From positions 12,459,350 to 12,523,349 of the forward strand of contig OX442416.1 of NCBI GenBank assembly GCA_949361645.1: DNA of 64,000 nucleotides, read 5' to 3'. The translations under genes and the position numbers were made by a program. This stretch comes from Spongilla lacustris. Its lineage: Eukaryota; Porifera; Demospongiae; Spongillida; Spongillidae. Position 1 is the stretch's first letter. The number at the start of each line of letters is the position of its first letter. The notes under the pieces are model-generated. The model searched no databases. It saw nothing but the letters and a program-made list of their open reading frames with translations, and was not told where the DNA came from. This document shows, in pieces, positions 22,121 to 33,885 of the stretch.

Positions 22121-22683
22121 AATGGGACAGTCTCTGCGAAAAGGGACCTTAGAGATTAAAATAAAATGTTATAAAATTTCCTTGCGTTTGAATCACTATA
22201 GCGTTCGAACCGTTAAAGCAATCGACTTCCTGTTTTCAACACTTCATACTATACCATTTCTCTATGGTAAAATATTTTTAGGGGTCTTAAATATGCTCCA
22301 TACCAGTATTGCAACGTTCGATACTCCACCGGGTCCAAACCCTCCATATCTTTCAGTAGGAGTAACCAAATCGCTTCAAATTCGGTTTGTAAGTAGAGAG
22401 AGGTCCTTTACCTATAGGTATGTTCTGTTCGTTAATTTTTATGTCATCCGTTACGGAGATACAGCGGCGCAAAGTTGGTACATGTTTCCCGCTCGAATTG
22501 CGCCATTGTACGTGCTTGAACTGCTTCCATTCACCGAAGTACATGAATATGCAACAACTTCCTGTGGGCTGAGACTTTGATAACTTATAGCCACACCTAT
22601 ACTGCACTGCGCTGGGTAAGTATTTTTTTAAATCTATCATCCTTGTCACTGTTGTTATTCGTTCTTCGGTGTAGATAAAAGAT

Positions 22684-22800
22684 ATGGCGACGTATCAAAC
22701 TACTGAAGTCGAGCTCGTAGAGCTTCAAATGGCTGACGAGTTCCAGCTGTACGAATATACGAAGATCGATATTTGCATTCGACGAAGATGGGGAGATTGA
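22684..22800 (+). pseudogene. Gene-like fragment inside the fold-back arm
   Basis: An ATG at 22684 opens a 38-residue, acidic, gene-like frame (MATYQTTEVELVELQMADEF, then LYEYTKID) that stops at 22800. In the next frame, acidic sequence FDEDGEIEYGSDGG continues. Just upstream, 22616-22674 has all the marks of a 59-nt intron (GGTAAGT...TTCGGTGTAG). I read it as a piece of a spliced host gene trapped in the element. The first third is unique to the left arm and the rest is present in both arms. The gene of origin is unknown. Confidence 0.35.
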
Positions 22801-22984
22801 GTACGGTAGTGATGGCGGTCGTCCCGGCCACTGACGATGCTGGTTGTAGGGAATAGGTAGCCCCTAAATTACTGAAGGAACCAGCAGCCCCACCCCCACT
22901 TAAGTGGCTAGCGGTTATCCCCTTCACTTAAAGTGGATTTCATAGCCCCACATTGCCTTCTTCTTCCTCCTTCCCTAATGCTAC

Positions 22985-24540
22985 TGCCTTCACCATGCAC
23001 CTTACCTCATCCACCTGACTCATGACCTTACCTCATCCTACTGCCTTAACCACCTAAAGTCATCCTACTGCCTTCATCACCTTACCACATCCAACTGCCT
23101 TTTTTCCCTCCTTCCCCAATCCTACTGCCTTCACCACCTTCCTTATCCTACTGCCTTCACCTTCTTACCTCATCCTACTGCTTTCACCTCCTTACCTCAT
23201 CCAACTGCCTTAACCACCTTACGTCATCCAACTGCCTTCTTTTCCCTCCTTCCCCAATCCTACTGCCTTCACCACCTTCCTTATCCTACTGCCTTCACCT
23301 TCTTACCTCATCCTACTGCTTTCACCTCCTTACCTCATCCAACTGCCTTAACCACCTTACGTCATCCAACTGCCTTCTTTTCCCTCCTTCCCTAATCCTA
23401 CTGCCTTCACCACCTTATCTTATCCTACTGCCTTAATAAGGTACATGTAATAAGGTAAAAAGGTACAAGTAAAGAGATAAAGGCAGAAGAATTCCATAAG
23501 GTGGTGAAGGTAGTAGGATGAAGTAAGAAGGTGAAGGCAGTAGAATTAGATAAGGTGATGAAGGCAGTAGGATGAGGTAAGAAGGTTAAGGCAGTAGGAT
23601 AAGGTAAGGTGGTGAAGGCGGTACGATTAGGGAAGGAGGGAAAAGAAGGCAGTAGGATGAGGTATGATGGTGAAGGCAGGTGGATGAGGTACGGGGTGAA
23701 AGCGTAGGATTAGGGAAGGAGGAAAGAGAAGGCAGTAGGATGAGGTAAGGGGTGAAAGCAGCGCAGTAGGATTAGGGAAGGAGGAAAAAGAAGGCAGGAT
23801 GAGGTAAGAAGGTAGGCAGTAGGATAAGGTAAGGTGGTGAAGGCAGTAGGATTAGGGAAGGAGGGATAAGAAGGCAGTTGGATTAGGTAAGGTGGTGAAG
23901 GCAGTAGGATGAAGTAAGAAGGTGAAGGCAGTAGGATGAGATAAAGTGGTGAAGGGAGTAGGATTAGGGAAGGAGGGAAAAGAAGGAAGTTGGATGAGGT
24001 AAGGTGGTGAAGGCAGTAGGATGAGATAAAGTGGTGAAGGGAGTAGGATTAGGGAAGGAGGGAAAAGAAGGAAGTTGGATGAGGTAAGGTGGTGAAGGCA
24101 GTAGGATGAGATAAAGTGGTGAAGGGAGTAGGATTAGGGAAGGAGGGAAAAGAAGGAAGTTGGATGAGGTAAGGTGGTGAAGGCAGTAGGATGAGGTAAG
24201 GTGGTTAAGGCAATAGGATGAGATAAGGTGGTGAAGGCGGTAGGATTAGGGAAGGAGGGAAAAGAAGGCAGTTGGATGAGGTAAGGTGGTTAAGGCAATA
24301 GGATGAGATAAGGTGGTGAAGGCGGTAGGATTATGGAAGGAGGAAAAGAAGGCAGGTGGATGAGGTAAGAAGGTGAAGGCAGTAGGATAGGTAAGGTGGT
24401 GAAGGCAGTAGGATAGGTAAGGTGGTGAAGGCAGTAGGATTAGGGAAGGAGGGGAAAAAGGCAGTTGGATGTGGTAAGGTGGTGAAGGCCGTTGGATGAG
24501 GAAAGGTGGGGAAGGCAGTAGGATTAGGGAAGGAGGGAGA
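22985..24540. repeat. Minisatellite core that switches strand midway
   Basis: Units of about 24 bp of the type CCTACTGCCTTCACCACCTT run to ~23440, then their complement AAGGTGGTGAAGGCAGTAGG runs to ~24540. Higher-order periods are visible: 138 bp on the left (CTTCCC-AAT at 23111, 23249, 23387) and 85 bp on the right (ATAAAGTGGT at 23941, 24026, 24111). The left half is pyrimidine-rich and the right half purine-rich on the + strand. Confidence 0.9.
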
Positions 24541-25087
24541 AGAAGGCAATGTGGGGGCTATGCATGAAATCCACTTTAAGTGAAGGGGCAAACCGCTAGC
24601 CACTTAAGTGGGGGTGGGGCTGCTGGTTCCTTCAGTGATTTAAGGGCTACCTATTCCCTACAACCAGCATCGTCAGTGGCCGGGACGACCGCCATCACTA
24701 CCGTACTCAATCTCCCCATCTTCGTCGAATGCGAATATCGATCTTCGTATATTCGTACAGCTGGAACTCGTCAGCCATTTGAAGCCGCTGTATCTCCGTA
24801 ACGGATGACAAAAAAATTACCGAACAGAACATACCGATAGGTAAAGGACCTCTCTACTTACAAACCGAATTTGAAGCGATTTGGTTACTCCTACAGAAAG
24901 TTATGGAGGGTTTGGACCCGGTGGAGTATCGAACGTTGCAATACTGGTATGGAGCATATTTAAGACCCCTAAAAATATTTTACCATAGAGAAATGGTATA
25001 GTATATAGTATAGTGATTCAAACGCAAGGAAATTTTATAACATTTTATTTTAATCTGTAAGGTCCCTTTTCGCGGTGACTGTCCCAA

Positions 25088-25790
25088 ATCGTATATTATC
25101 TCATAGTCTGGTCTTCACAACGAATTATGATCAGTTTTGGGGAACGTTAAGCGACATGCACCTTAATTCTGGGGCGCGGGTCCCAGATCCCGACTCGATC
25201 AATTTAATGTGGAAGCTTATAGTTACCGCGCTCCACAACAGGGCGGATTTACGGCCTAATAATGCACCCTCCCCTCCCCACACACACACACGCACACACA
25301 CAACTAAAAATCTTCTCTACATGCATATGTAGCTCGGTGTAATGTAAATGTCACCTTTTACACGTAACCCTTTGTATTGTTTCTTTGAGCATTCAGTGTA
25401 GTGTATTTCCATGCACGAATTTAATGTTACGAATTTCAATTTCCGTGAGGGGATATATACGTGTTGATAGCTATAAGAAGCTTAAGATTACAATTGCATT
25501 TATATTAATTATAGAGACCAAATGCATGGATGTTGATTGATTCATCTGCACAATCAGCGTGGATCGAAGCTTAATTACCTAGCTCGCTCCACATGACAAT
25601 AACAATATCCCCTCTACTATAGCTAGCTAGCTGCATGCACTAAGGTGTGCTGTTGGGGTAAAAGTACCGCGCGGTAGTCGAACCGGGCCGGAGACCACTT
25701 TTGGTTGATTGCATTTATTCTTAATTGTAGGTCGCTACCGTAAGCAGTTTATATTTAACTGATTCCTTAATCTACACATGCACAGGGGCC
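25088..25790. other. Intergenic DNA
   Basis: No supported coding feature. A short CA-rich patch lies near 25278-25303. Confidence 0.55.
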
Positions 25791-25792
25791 AC

Positions 25793-25971
25793 AGCAAAAA
25801 AAAAACGCATCAAATCAATTAATTATTGATTTCGCAATAGATTTTAAATCAATTGTTGAATCAACGCATGCATGATTTCACAGCAAAATCAAGTGCGCTT
25901 AATTGATTTGCGATTCATTTTACTGTGAAATCAATTGTAAATCAATAATTGATTTGACGCGTTTTTGCTAT
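25793..25971. repeat. Hairpin MITE-like inverted repeat
   Basis: The left end AGCAAAAA...CGCATCAAATCAAT is mirrored by the right end ATTGATTTGACGCGTTTTTGCT. The interior has repeated AAATCAAT/ATTGATTT words in both orientations, so nearly the full ~180 bp can fold into one hairpin. No coding capacity. Confidence 0.7.
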
Positions 25972-25997
25972 TGGCGAATTTAGTGGGGATCGATCGA

Positions 25998-26036
25998 GGG
26001 GGGGGGGGGGGGGGGGGGGTGGGGGGGGGGGGGGGG
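25998..26036 (+). repeat. Poly(G) run, ~39 nt with one T
   Basis: A run of G interrupted once by T. It is a likely G-quadruplex former, and the length may be unreliable. Confidence 0.9.
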
Positions 26037-28165
26037 TGTCCAGGGGTCCGGACTCTCCCTTTCCTATATGAAGAAGGACGTATAAGAACTACTCCGATCC
26101 TATTAACATAATTTTGGATGCGTGCATGGTTATACCGGTATACATGCATGTATTTCTAATTATAATCGTGCGATCGATCGAATGCATGGTGCGTGTGAGC
26201 AGGAATTGAGATATGATAAGCGATCAAAAGACGCAGACATGCGTAGATTACAGATGAATTACGTCATTCTTCATATAGGAAATTAAAAGTAATATGAGTC
26301 CAATTCATTTGCAAGTGGATATTAATGGTGCACATGTTAACATGCATAATATGTTTGCTGCAAAAATGCTGTGTTCAAAATGGTTCACCTGTCATGCAGC
26401 AACAACTTCACCGTTAGTTAGTCAGTATTCTTAAAGCACATTGGCTGCTGGTTTGGCAACATCCCATAATGTAAAATAATAGCATGCAGAAGTACTATAC
26501 AGTGGTGGATCCGGTACTGGGATATTGTACGTGTGGAACTGGGATATGGGAATGGGACATAAAAGGTACAGTATCTATGGATGGTATAGTTGTGACAGTA
26601 CGTACTAGTTGCAGTTGCATCCATTATTTATTGGTTGAACAGGATGGATCTCAAATTCTTTTCCTAACACATATAGAGCTAAACAAACTCAAAATACTAA
26701 TCCTAAACAAAAACATACATGAGTGTTTATAGACCGACATGTAGCTACATAGTGCACGCTTCGGTCACAAATTTACAAAAGCTTTGCGTCACAAATATAC
26801 ATCGATCGCGTGATGTGTACTATGTGAATGAAAAGTATATTCATTTTCATGCTAAATAAACGCTAAAGCAAAAACGCGGCCGGGGCTTCGCCCCAGGAGC
26901 TATCAGCGCTACCCCAGACCCCATTTGCTGTCACCCAGTTGTGAATCTATTATCAGACCCCCCCCCCCCCCCCCCCCCCCGGTCCCCCCCCACCTTTCCC
27001 AAAATCCTGGATCCACCCCTGCTACATGAATGCTAGCTAGCCCGCCATTTTCAGAAATACATCCTATACATGCAGATGAAATCAGTATATTATAATTGCT
27101 CTACAGCAATATGAATATATATTAAATTTTTGTTGGATTTTAATATTAACGAAATTACAGTTTTGTTCATGCAATTAGTTGCGCATTCGTGGAATAGTAC
27201 AGCTGAGCGTATTATTTTACTAATGAGCCACTCCCCCCTTGGTGGGAAATAATGGATGCAACTATGCATGCAGAATTAAGAACTGAACCACTCGCGATCG
27301 ATCGAATAACCTGTAAACAGTATTATCACTGTGGTTCTTATCGTGTTTACGCAACTGATTTTAACTTGTTCATTGATAATTATACATTAACTATATATAA
27401 TGTCTAGATGGGCGTAGCCCGGCCGACCGTTGCGTTTTAGAGGGCATAGCCCGACCTGGCGGGAGGATCGGGTATCAAGCCTACCGGACCCATGCATATG
27501 TATCCTATATGGACTGTGGCTAATTAATGCTATCAATCTCTTGCATGGTATGTAGGGTAGGACTATAAGGCACGGCTGTTTGCGGCTGGAAACCTAGTTT
27601 ATTAATAGAATTTTACGGTATTAGTTTACATCCTCTTAGCAACCAGCCTAGCAACCTATAGCTAGTGTATATGCTTCGAAAAGCTCGATGTGTCTGGTAT
27701 CGGGTGGCAGTGTATAAGGTTTGGCAAATAGCATGTTGTGGGGCAGTCCTAGACCTAGATGGATTTCGTGTCCCAAACACGCAACTTCAGTTTTTGGTTC
27801 CTGTCTACGGCGCACGTATTTGTTGTGTTACTTTTACAACGAGGTGTGAATAAAAGTCACCTTTTCAGCTTCCTGAAGTTTTCCCAGCGATTCTGCCTAC
27901 ATATTCGCGTTCCTGTGTCATTATTCAACACGTACAAAGTAACCAGGTATAATGAGTGTTTTTTTCTCGTATTCTATAATATGGCAAAAAATGTTGACTT
28001 TCGCGTACTTTGAGCATAGCGTATAGCCGTTTACTTGTACCGTATATATCGTCGCATAATGGCATAATGGAGGAACATGCAGACTTTTAGCAAGGCTATG
28101 CAGTATTTGTGCTGTCACAGAGGCTGCATATTGCATTAGGAAGATAAAATCATTTATTGAATGTT
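26037..28165. other. Intergenic, repeat fragments only
   Basis: It holds a poly(C) run at ~26960-26981 followed by CCCCCCCACC. At 27408-27510 a diverged half-copy of the hairpin element at 31823-32010 is seen (GGGCGTAGCCCGGCC...GGTCGGGTATC-like words and ACCCATGCAT). A third GC-rich scrap lies at 26874-26950. No exon could be supported. Confidence 0.5.
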
Positions 28166-28167
28166 AA

Positions 28168-28379
28168 TAATGAGGCTATACTGGCTCATACTGGCTTATG
28201 TACCAGGCTCATATACATGTATACTGGCTCATACTAAGGCTTCTGGCTCATACTGCATGATACTAAGGATACTGGCTCAAGGCTCATACTAAGAATATAG
28301 AATATTTGCTCATACGAAAGTGGCTAACCAATTCAAGGATACAGCTGGCTCATACTAAGGTACTAACTAGCTCATACCG

Positions 28380-28450
<71 letters not shown>

Positions 28451-28650
28451 CACACACACACACACACGCACACACATGCACACACACACACACACGCACA
28501 CACACACAGACAAAACATATACTTATTCACTGGCACACACAAAAACACACACATACACATACAAATCGCTCATACTAAGGATACTGGTTGACAGCTCATG
28601 GCTCATACTAAGAATATTTGCACATACTAATACTAAGGCTACTTGCTCAT
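28168..28650. repeat. GGCTCATACTAAGG minisatellite interrupted by (CA)n
   Basis: Degenerate units built from GGCTCATACTAAGGATACT run from ~28168 to 28380 and resume at 28566-28650. A (CA)n microsatellite of about 120 bp (28381-28500) plus CA-rich tail sits between them, apparently inserted or expanded inside the array. Confidence 0.85.
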
Positions 28651-28679
28651 ATTGAGACTACAGGCTCATATATAACACC

Positions 28680-28920
28680 CACACACACACAGAAAAACAT
28701 ATTCATGCACCGGCACACACACCACCTTCATCCTATCACACATCACTCTCACCATCCACACATCACCCTCATCCTTCCACATATCACCCTCTCACCTCCA
28801 CACATCACCCTCACCCCACCACACATCACCCTCATCCTTCCACACATCACCCTCCCCTTCTACACATCATCCTCATCCTTCCACACATCATCCTCACCCT
28901 CTCCACAGATCACTCTCATC
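28680..28920. repeat. CACATCACCCTC minisatellite
   Basis: About twelve imperfect units of CCACACATCACCCTCATCCTT type. The open frame across it (THHTHITLI-like) is an artefact of the repeat. Confidence 0.8.
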
Positions 28921-30310
28921 TTTCATGCATATATGATAAAAATATTATTGTGGTTACTGATGTTGAAATTAATGCACTAGGTATGTTTTTATAATTTTTT
29001 CTACTGAAATGATATTGACAACTTTATACAGTTCTTATTTTTCCACTTCTACAGTAACCTCTAAAATGCTCATACTGGCTTCACATATGTGGTACCCTTA
29101 TTTAAAAGATGGTGTATTGGCGGGAGCAGGGTATTGACATTTTCAGGGTATTTGCAATTGGGTATTAACCCATACTTCATTACCCTTGTTTGCACATACG
29201 ACTCCATAAAGCACCAATTAATGTAACTTCTAGGCCTGAAGTAAAAACACTACAGCAAGAAAAGTAAGCAGTTGTATGTGATTATAACATCAACCGTTTA
29301 TGTAAATATTACTCATTTCTTTGTAGGCCCTACTGGTATATTATAATAATTGTATTTCAGCTGGGATGATACCTGAACGAACCTATATAGTAATGTACAC
29401 ATTTATGTGTGATATGTTAAATTTTATAGTTTACAAATATAAATAAATGAGTATTTCATGACTTTTAGGTGGCTGAATTGGATTTGTAATATATGGATTA
29501 AAAAAAGGTCTCATAACAGTTGCTATGCATAATCTTGTGCACTATTTGGCAAGCTTTTAGTTTCTTTAATCATTTGCTTAGGAAAACTGCAGGAGTAGCA
29601 ATATAACTGATATACGTTTCGCCCTTTAAAAGTAGGTAGTTGGATATTTTTTTCAAATTGTGATTTCAGCCCCATATTATACAAGTAAATCAAAAACTTC
29701 TCTCTCTCGAGAAAGTGATTGGTGGGATGTAGGATTGGTGGTGCAAAAAGCAAGGAAACAAGGTACAGTGTGTTAAAGTGAGGTTTGGTAGGATCGATCC
29801 TACAACTTACAGTCCTGAATTTGCAAATGAAGAAGCCTATTTGCAAATGTAGGTATATTAATTAAGGCAAGGCTTTTTTATTTTATGCAATTAACGGAGC
29901 GCGCGCGTACGTTGCTTGGTTTCAAATTACTAATGGCAGCTGCTGCGTATCAGTGAACAATACATGCACATGCACGTAGCTGTTAATAAGCGTGTGGAAA
30001 ATAGAAAACTAGTTCAGTTTTAGGCGTTGTTTAAAGGAACGACTATTGCTTCTTTTGTTGTTTGGCAGCGTATCACCACCGCGATTTGTCGGAATCGAGT
30101 GACACGTGCAGCTGTCGAGGTGGCCGTGTAGGACCTTAAGGTAAACATATATAGGCTTTGCCGGAGGGTATCACTATGCCAAAGGGTTTCTGGGTATTGT
30201 ATTAGTCCGATCCACTCACTGAACTGCGTAGAATCCGTTTTGGGGTTGGGGTTGGAAGGAATAACTACTTGAAGCATACTGGTACATGTGTAAATTAGAA
30301 CCGGGCCCAA
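28921..30310. other. Intergenic, nothing supported
   Basis: AT-rich DNA. Open frames of up to 107 codons are present but lack protein-like composition or splice signals. Confidence 0.55.
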
Positions 30311-31320
30311 AGTACCGGTGTCGTAGGCATGGTTGTCCCCCCCGCAAAATGTCCCCCCGGACATTCATGCCTAGGCACCGCTGTCCCCCGGACACTGGTT
30401 CCTAGGCACCATTGTCCCCCGGACAATTATGCCTAGGCATATATGTCCGCAGGGGACATTTATGCCTAGGCATAATTGTCCTACCATAGGCACCAGTGTC
30501 CCCCGGGCCCAGGGGGGGGACACTGGTGCCTAGGATAGAATGTCCTACACTTTAAATACAGGCCTGGAATGTACAAGCATAAGTATAATACAACCAAATC
30601 GGATCGATATACATGCGTTAGTCGTTTTATACGTGCATGTATTAGCAATTAAGCGTCATGCATGCCGTGATATATCTTAATACATGTACATGCGTGCGTG
30701 CCCGCTCGTCGAGTCATTGCGCATGCATGTGGTGAAAGATTTGATCTGATTGGTACAAGTGTACAAGGGTAGTTATATTGTGTGCAAAGCAGCTAATTAG
30801 TTATTACTAAAGGCTCTCATTTCGAGGAAAGGCATACTTGTGTTAATGTTTACAAATGTAAATCGTATGCCGGAAAATTCATGTGCATGCATGCATGCAA
30901 GTATGATTTAGCTTGTCTGCGTGTAGTCATAAAATAATGATTGGTACCATGATATCACAAAAAAACATGCTTCATGTGTCAGACAGATATTTGCTGCATG
31001 CAGTGCAGAGCCATTAAAAACACCTTTGCCATGCAACTGACGATTTTTCTTTGCTGGAAGTAAGTGAACATCCAATATCAAAGTTACAGTCATGCTTCTA
31101 TACATGGTGGTCGCATGCATATATCTATACAACGATCAGGAGCATATCCATAGAGGTTTCCGTGTTACCTGAAACCTCCCCCACCCTCCCCCTCCCCCCA
31201 CAATAGAATAATATTTACTAAGCTTAATTGATACTATAACCTTCCCCCCTCCCCCCACTTGTATTAATTTGGCCTACCCTCCCCACTAGCTCGTATTTGG
31301 CCTATCGCAAGGGTGCATGA

Positions 31321-31357
<37 letters not shown>
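31321..31357 (+). repeat. Poly(C) run, ~36 nt
   Basis: An uninterrupted run of C. Upstream sequence (31170-31300) is also C-rich with repeated CCCTCCCC words. Confidence 0.9.
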
Positions 31358-31358
<1 letters not shown>

Positions 31359-31418
31359 CTCGTATTGACGTACAATGTTAATTGGTTTGAAATTCTGGAT
31401 ATGCGCCAGGCCTGACGA

Positions 31419-31673
31419 TTAGCCTTCTGGTGAAGCGTGGCAAGCTATCATTATTCTTTCCTGCTCTTCTTTCGATTTGATCACTGTTGATCGCCACTCA
31501 TATCTTTGAACAATTTGTAAATAAAGAGCGCCATTGTCAACCTTGTAATTTCCACGCGCTAGCTTTCGTCTAAAAGAACGTTTCTGATCTTTTGAACATC
31601 CAACTGGCCTGGATACCTTCCTTTTAACAAGAACTGAGTTCAAAACGATTTCGTCGTCCATGGCCAGCAACAC
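31419..31673 (-). pseudogene. Truncated ORF resembling the N-terminus of an integrase-type transposon protein
   Basis: Eighty-four codons. After an N-terminal basic segment comes KVDNGALYLQIVQRYEWRS, a charged helix (VIKSKEEQERIMIACH) and ASPEG before a stop. The pattern, in which a variable 'reading' segment precedes EE..RIM..CH.SPEGGH, is that of the region just before the H2C2 zinc-binding and integrase domains in Ty3-type or KRBA2/SCAND3-like proteins. The rest is absent, so the gene is broken right after CHASPEG. It lies between the minisatellite ends of the 30.3-32.2 kb element. Confidence 0.45.
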
Positions 31674-31822
31674 TCGCTATTCTAAAAGGAAACCTCCACG
31701 TACACGTGCGCACATCAGTTTTAATATACATGCATGAGGCAGAGCAGTTACGAGGATTCGATAGCTAAGTGTTTGGTTGAACTTTTATGGTAAACGAGAA
31801 AACGTGGAGGGGGGCTACTGAG

Positions 31823-32010
31823 TTGAGCGTAGCCCGACCGTACCTTCGCGTTTTGGCGGAAGGTCGGGTATACCTGGATTTGTACCCATGCATCTAATAG
31901 CGTATGTGGGCTGTATGTGATAATAGTATAGCCCACATACGCTATCAGATGGATACAAATCCAGGTATAGGCTAGATACACAATACGCGAAGGTCGGGCT
32001 ACGCCCAAAT
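31823..32010. repeat. Hairpin MITE with GCGTAGCCCGACC ends
   Basis: The left arm (GCGTAGCCCGACC..., TATACCTGGATTTGTA, TAGCGTATGTGGGCT) is answered in inverse order by the right arm (AGCCCACATACGCTATCAG, TACAAATCCAGGTATA, GGTCGGGCTACGC), centred near 31920. A single poly(G) run follows immediately at 32013. A diverged half-copy lies at 27408-27510. Confidence 0.8.
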
Positions 32011-32195
32011 TGGGGGGGGGGGGGGGGGGGGGGGACACCTGTGCCTAGGAAAAAATGTCCGGCATGGGGGGACAATAATGCCTAGAGGGGACATTCATTC
32101 CTAGGCACCAGTGTCCGGGGGGACAGTCGTGCCTAGGCATGAATGTCCGGGGGGACACTTTTTCCAGGGGGACAGCCATGCCTCCGACACCGGGT

Positions 32196-33880
32196 CCAAT
32201 GTTCAGGCTTCTATCTTAACCGCATTAGTCGATTCACTAAACGCCAATAGGCAAAAACATATATAGTAGATAGTTGTAGCTTTAATTTGAACCATAAGAT
32301 ACAGGTACAGGGGCACTTATGCAGTTCCCCCCCCCCCCCCCCCACTTTGCGTTTACGTAATCATTTATTCCTTGTGTGACTTAAATTGACTCTTTATGTA
32401 AGAGGGAGGGGTCCCTCACCCTCCTCACTTTCTTTTTACTAAATAACGGATGTAACCAACACTCCATGAAATGAAATAAATAGGGGAGGGTAAGGGAGGG
32501 GGAACCCCTCCCTCCTTAAAGAACACTGTTACATGGTGGTAAGGTTGATAAAAATTTGCATTGTACATGTATGTATGGTTAACGGTAAGATGCTCTTTTT
32601 ATTTTATTGATAGGCCTACCTACATAGTTCTCCTTGCTAACGAGCCGTTTTCTTTGGCTTGGTCCTTTACTGAATTATTAGAACCGCCTGTGTCTGCAGC
32701 GCAGCTGTGTACGTTAATTGTGGTCGCCTGGCAACAGTAAATTAAGACGCTTATGCGACGTCATATTGCATACTGCTAGGCAACCGAGAATTTTCACCGA
32801 TAATGAATTGCACCTGCTCGCGTCATTTCACGGCATTTCATCACCAGCTTACAACTGTAGGTCTTATTTGTATGAAAGGGCTCGTTTGGAAATCAAATGC
32901 AACTTTTTGAAGCTAATCTCGTCTTCTTACGACGTTCCTGTCGCGAGTTATACGTGATGAACGGAAGACGACGGAGGAGGAGGAGGAGGAGATGAACAAA
33001 AATTAAATGGCGGAATTTTGGTACCGACTTGTCACTCCACGTAAACGGCACTGTTTAGCGAAGCTCACGTTATATGTGCATATCTGTCATGTTTGTGATG
33101 GATTATATGCAAGCTGGCGAGTAAAGGCCACGCTTCGTTACCGTTTTAAAACGCTCGATCGAAAACCACGCCCACGAAGCCAATCCTACACAGGACCCAC
33201 TACCGTGGGTCCTGATATCGTTGGAAAGAGCAAAAATTCTACATTCCAAAAATACCTTATACTCATGGCTGTGCGTTTCGTTGCGAGCACTACGCTATTC
33301 GAAAGATCAAAAATGAAATGATCGCGAATGTACGTGAATTAATAGGGTACGCGAAACGAAAACTGTCCCGGTTGAGTTTATAATCAGTACAGAGATATAA
33401 ATAAGTGTGTAGCCTTAACAAAAACTAATATCATACATAGAGATGCATTGGATTTTGCTTCAATAAGTAACTAACGCTTACTATTGGTCATGATAAGATC
33501 AGCCAAATAGTACACATAACTATACGTACTGAATTATGGTACTAACTGATGAAATCTACACAAATCAAACTGCCAGTACAATTTTCAATGCAAAAAAACA
33601 TATCAAACACACTACACTATGTACACTCAAGCGTAATCATGTATTCAGTTCACTTAAATTAAGATCCCCAGCAATGTAATCTGCTAACAGCCCATATTTT
33701 GTCATTGTAACGTTCTCCCCATCTTCTTCAACTTCATCAGTTTTCCAGTAGGTTAACTGTTTTGCTTCACTGTGATGGCTTCCTTGCTTTAATGACAAAT
33801 TTTACTGTGTCAACTTCTTAATCATTGAATTGTTTTAATTATTATTATTATTTTGTCTTAGCAATTTATAACGGAGTGTT
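32196..33880. other. Intergenic; X-box-like motif and a short inverted repeat
   Basis: GTCGCCTGGCAAC at 32723-32735 fits the RFX X-box consensus. AGGACCCAC and GTGGGTCCT (33192-33213) form a 9-bp stem with a 4-nt loop. Two adjoining open frames (32718-32957, 33007-33321) contain mixed, gene-like residues, but I recognise no domain and found no convincing splice links. C14 and G-rich patches occur at 32329-32500. Confidence 0.4.
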
Positions 33881-33885
33881 TTTTT

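Larger units (their letters stand above)
22125..25087. repeat. ~3 kb fold-back (palindromic) element
   Basis: Left arm 22125-22465 and 22712-22985 is the inverted copy of right arm 24537-24785 and 24786-25087. For example, GGGACAGTCTCTGCGAAAAGG at the left end answers CCTTTTCGCGGTGACTGTCCC at the right end, and the AGCGGTT/GCTAGC region near 22905 answers 24590. The arms differ by scattered substitutions and by about 245 bp present only on the left (22466-22711). The centre is a minisatellite whose strand also inverts near 23440-23490. The structure resembles a fold-back transposon or a hairpin made by inverted duplication. Confidence 0.85.
30314..32195. mobile_element. Putative element with TIRs and minisatellite ends
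   Basis: Left ACCGGTGTCGTAGGCATGG...TGTCCCCC (from 30314) and right GGGGGACAGCCATGCC...GACACCGGGT (to 32195) are inverted copies of about 28-30 bp with a few mismatches. Inside each end is an array of ~25-30 bp units containing TGCCTAGGCA and TGTCCCCCGGACA (30340-30545 and 32025-32165). The interior holds a truncated integrase-like ORF on the - strand, a hairpin MITE and a poly(C) run. It could be one composite transposon or two inverted copies of a satellite-like repeat. Confidence 0.5.

Noticed and set aside
28306..28578. His/Thr repeat proteins across the (CA)n tracts (also 38716-39083)
   Set aside because: Microsatellite artefacts.
29523..29846. 107-codon antisense frame
   Set aside because: AT-rich translation (Phe/Ile/Leu/Tyr/Lys) without domain or splice signals.
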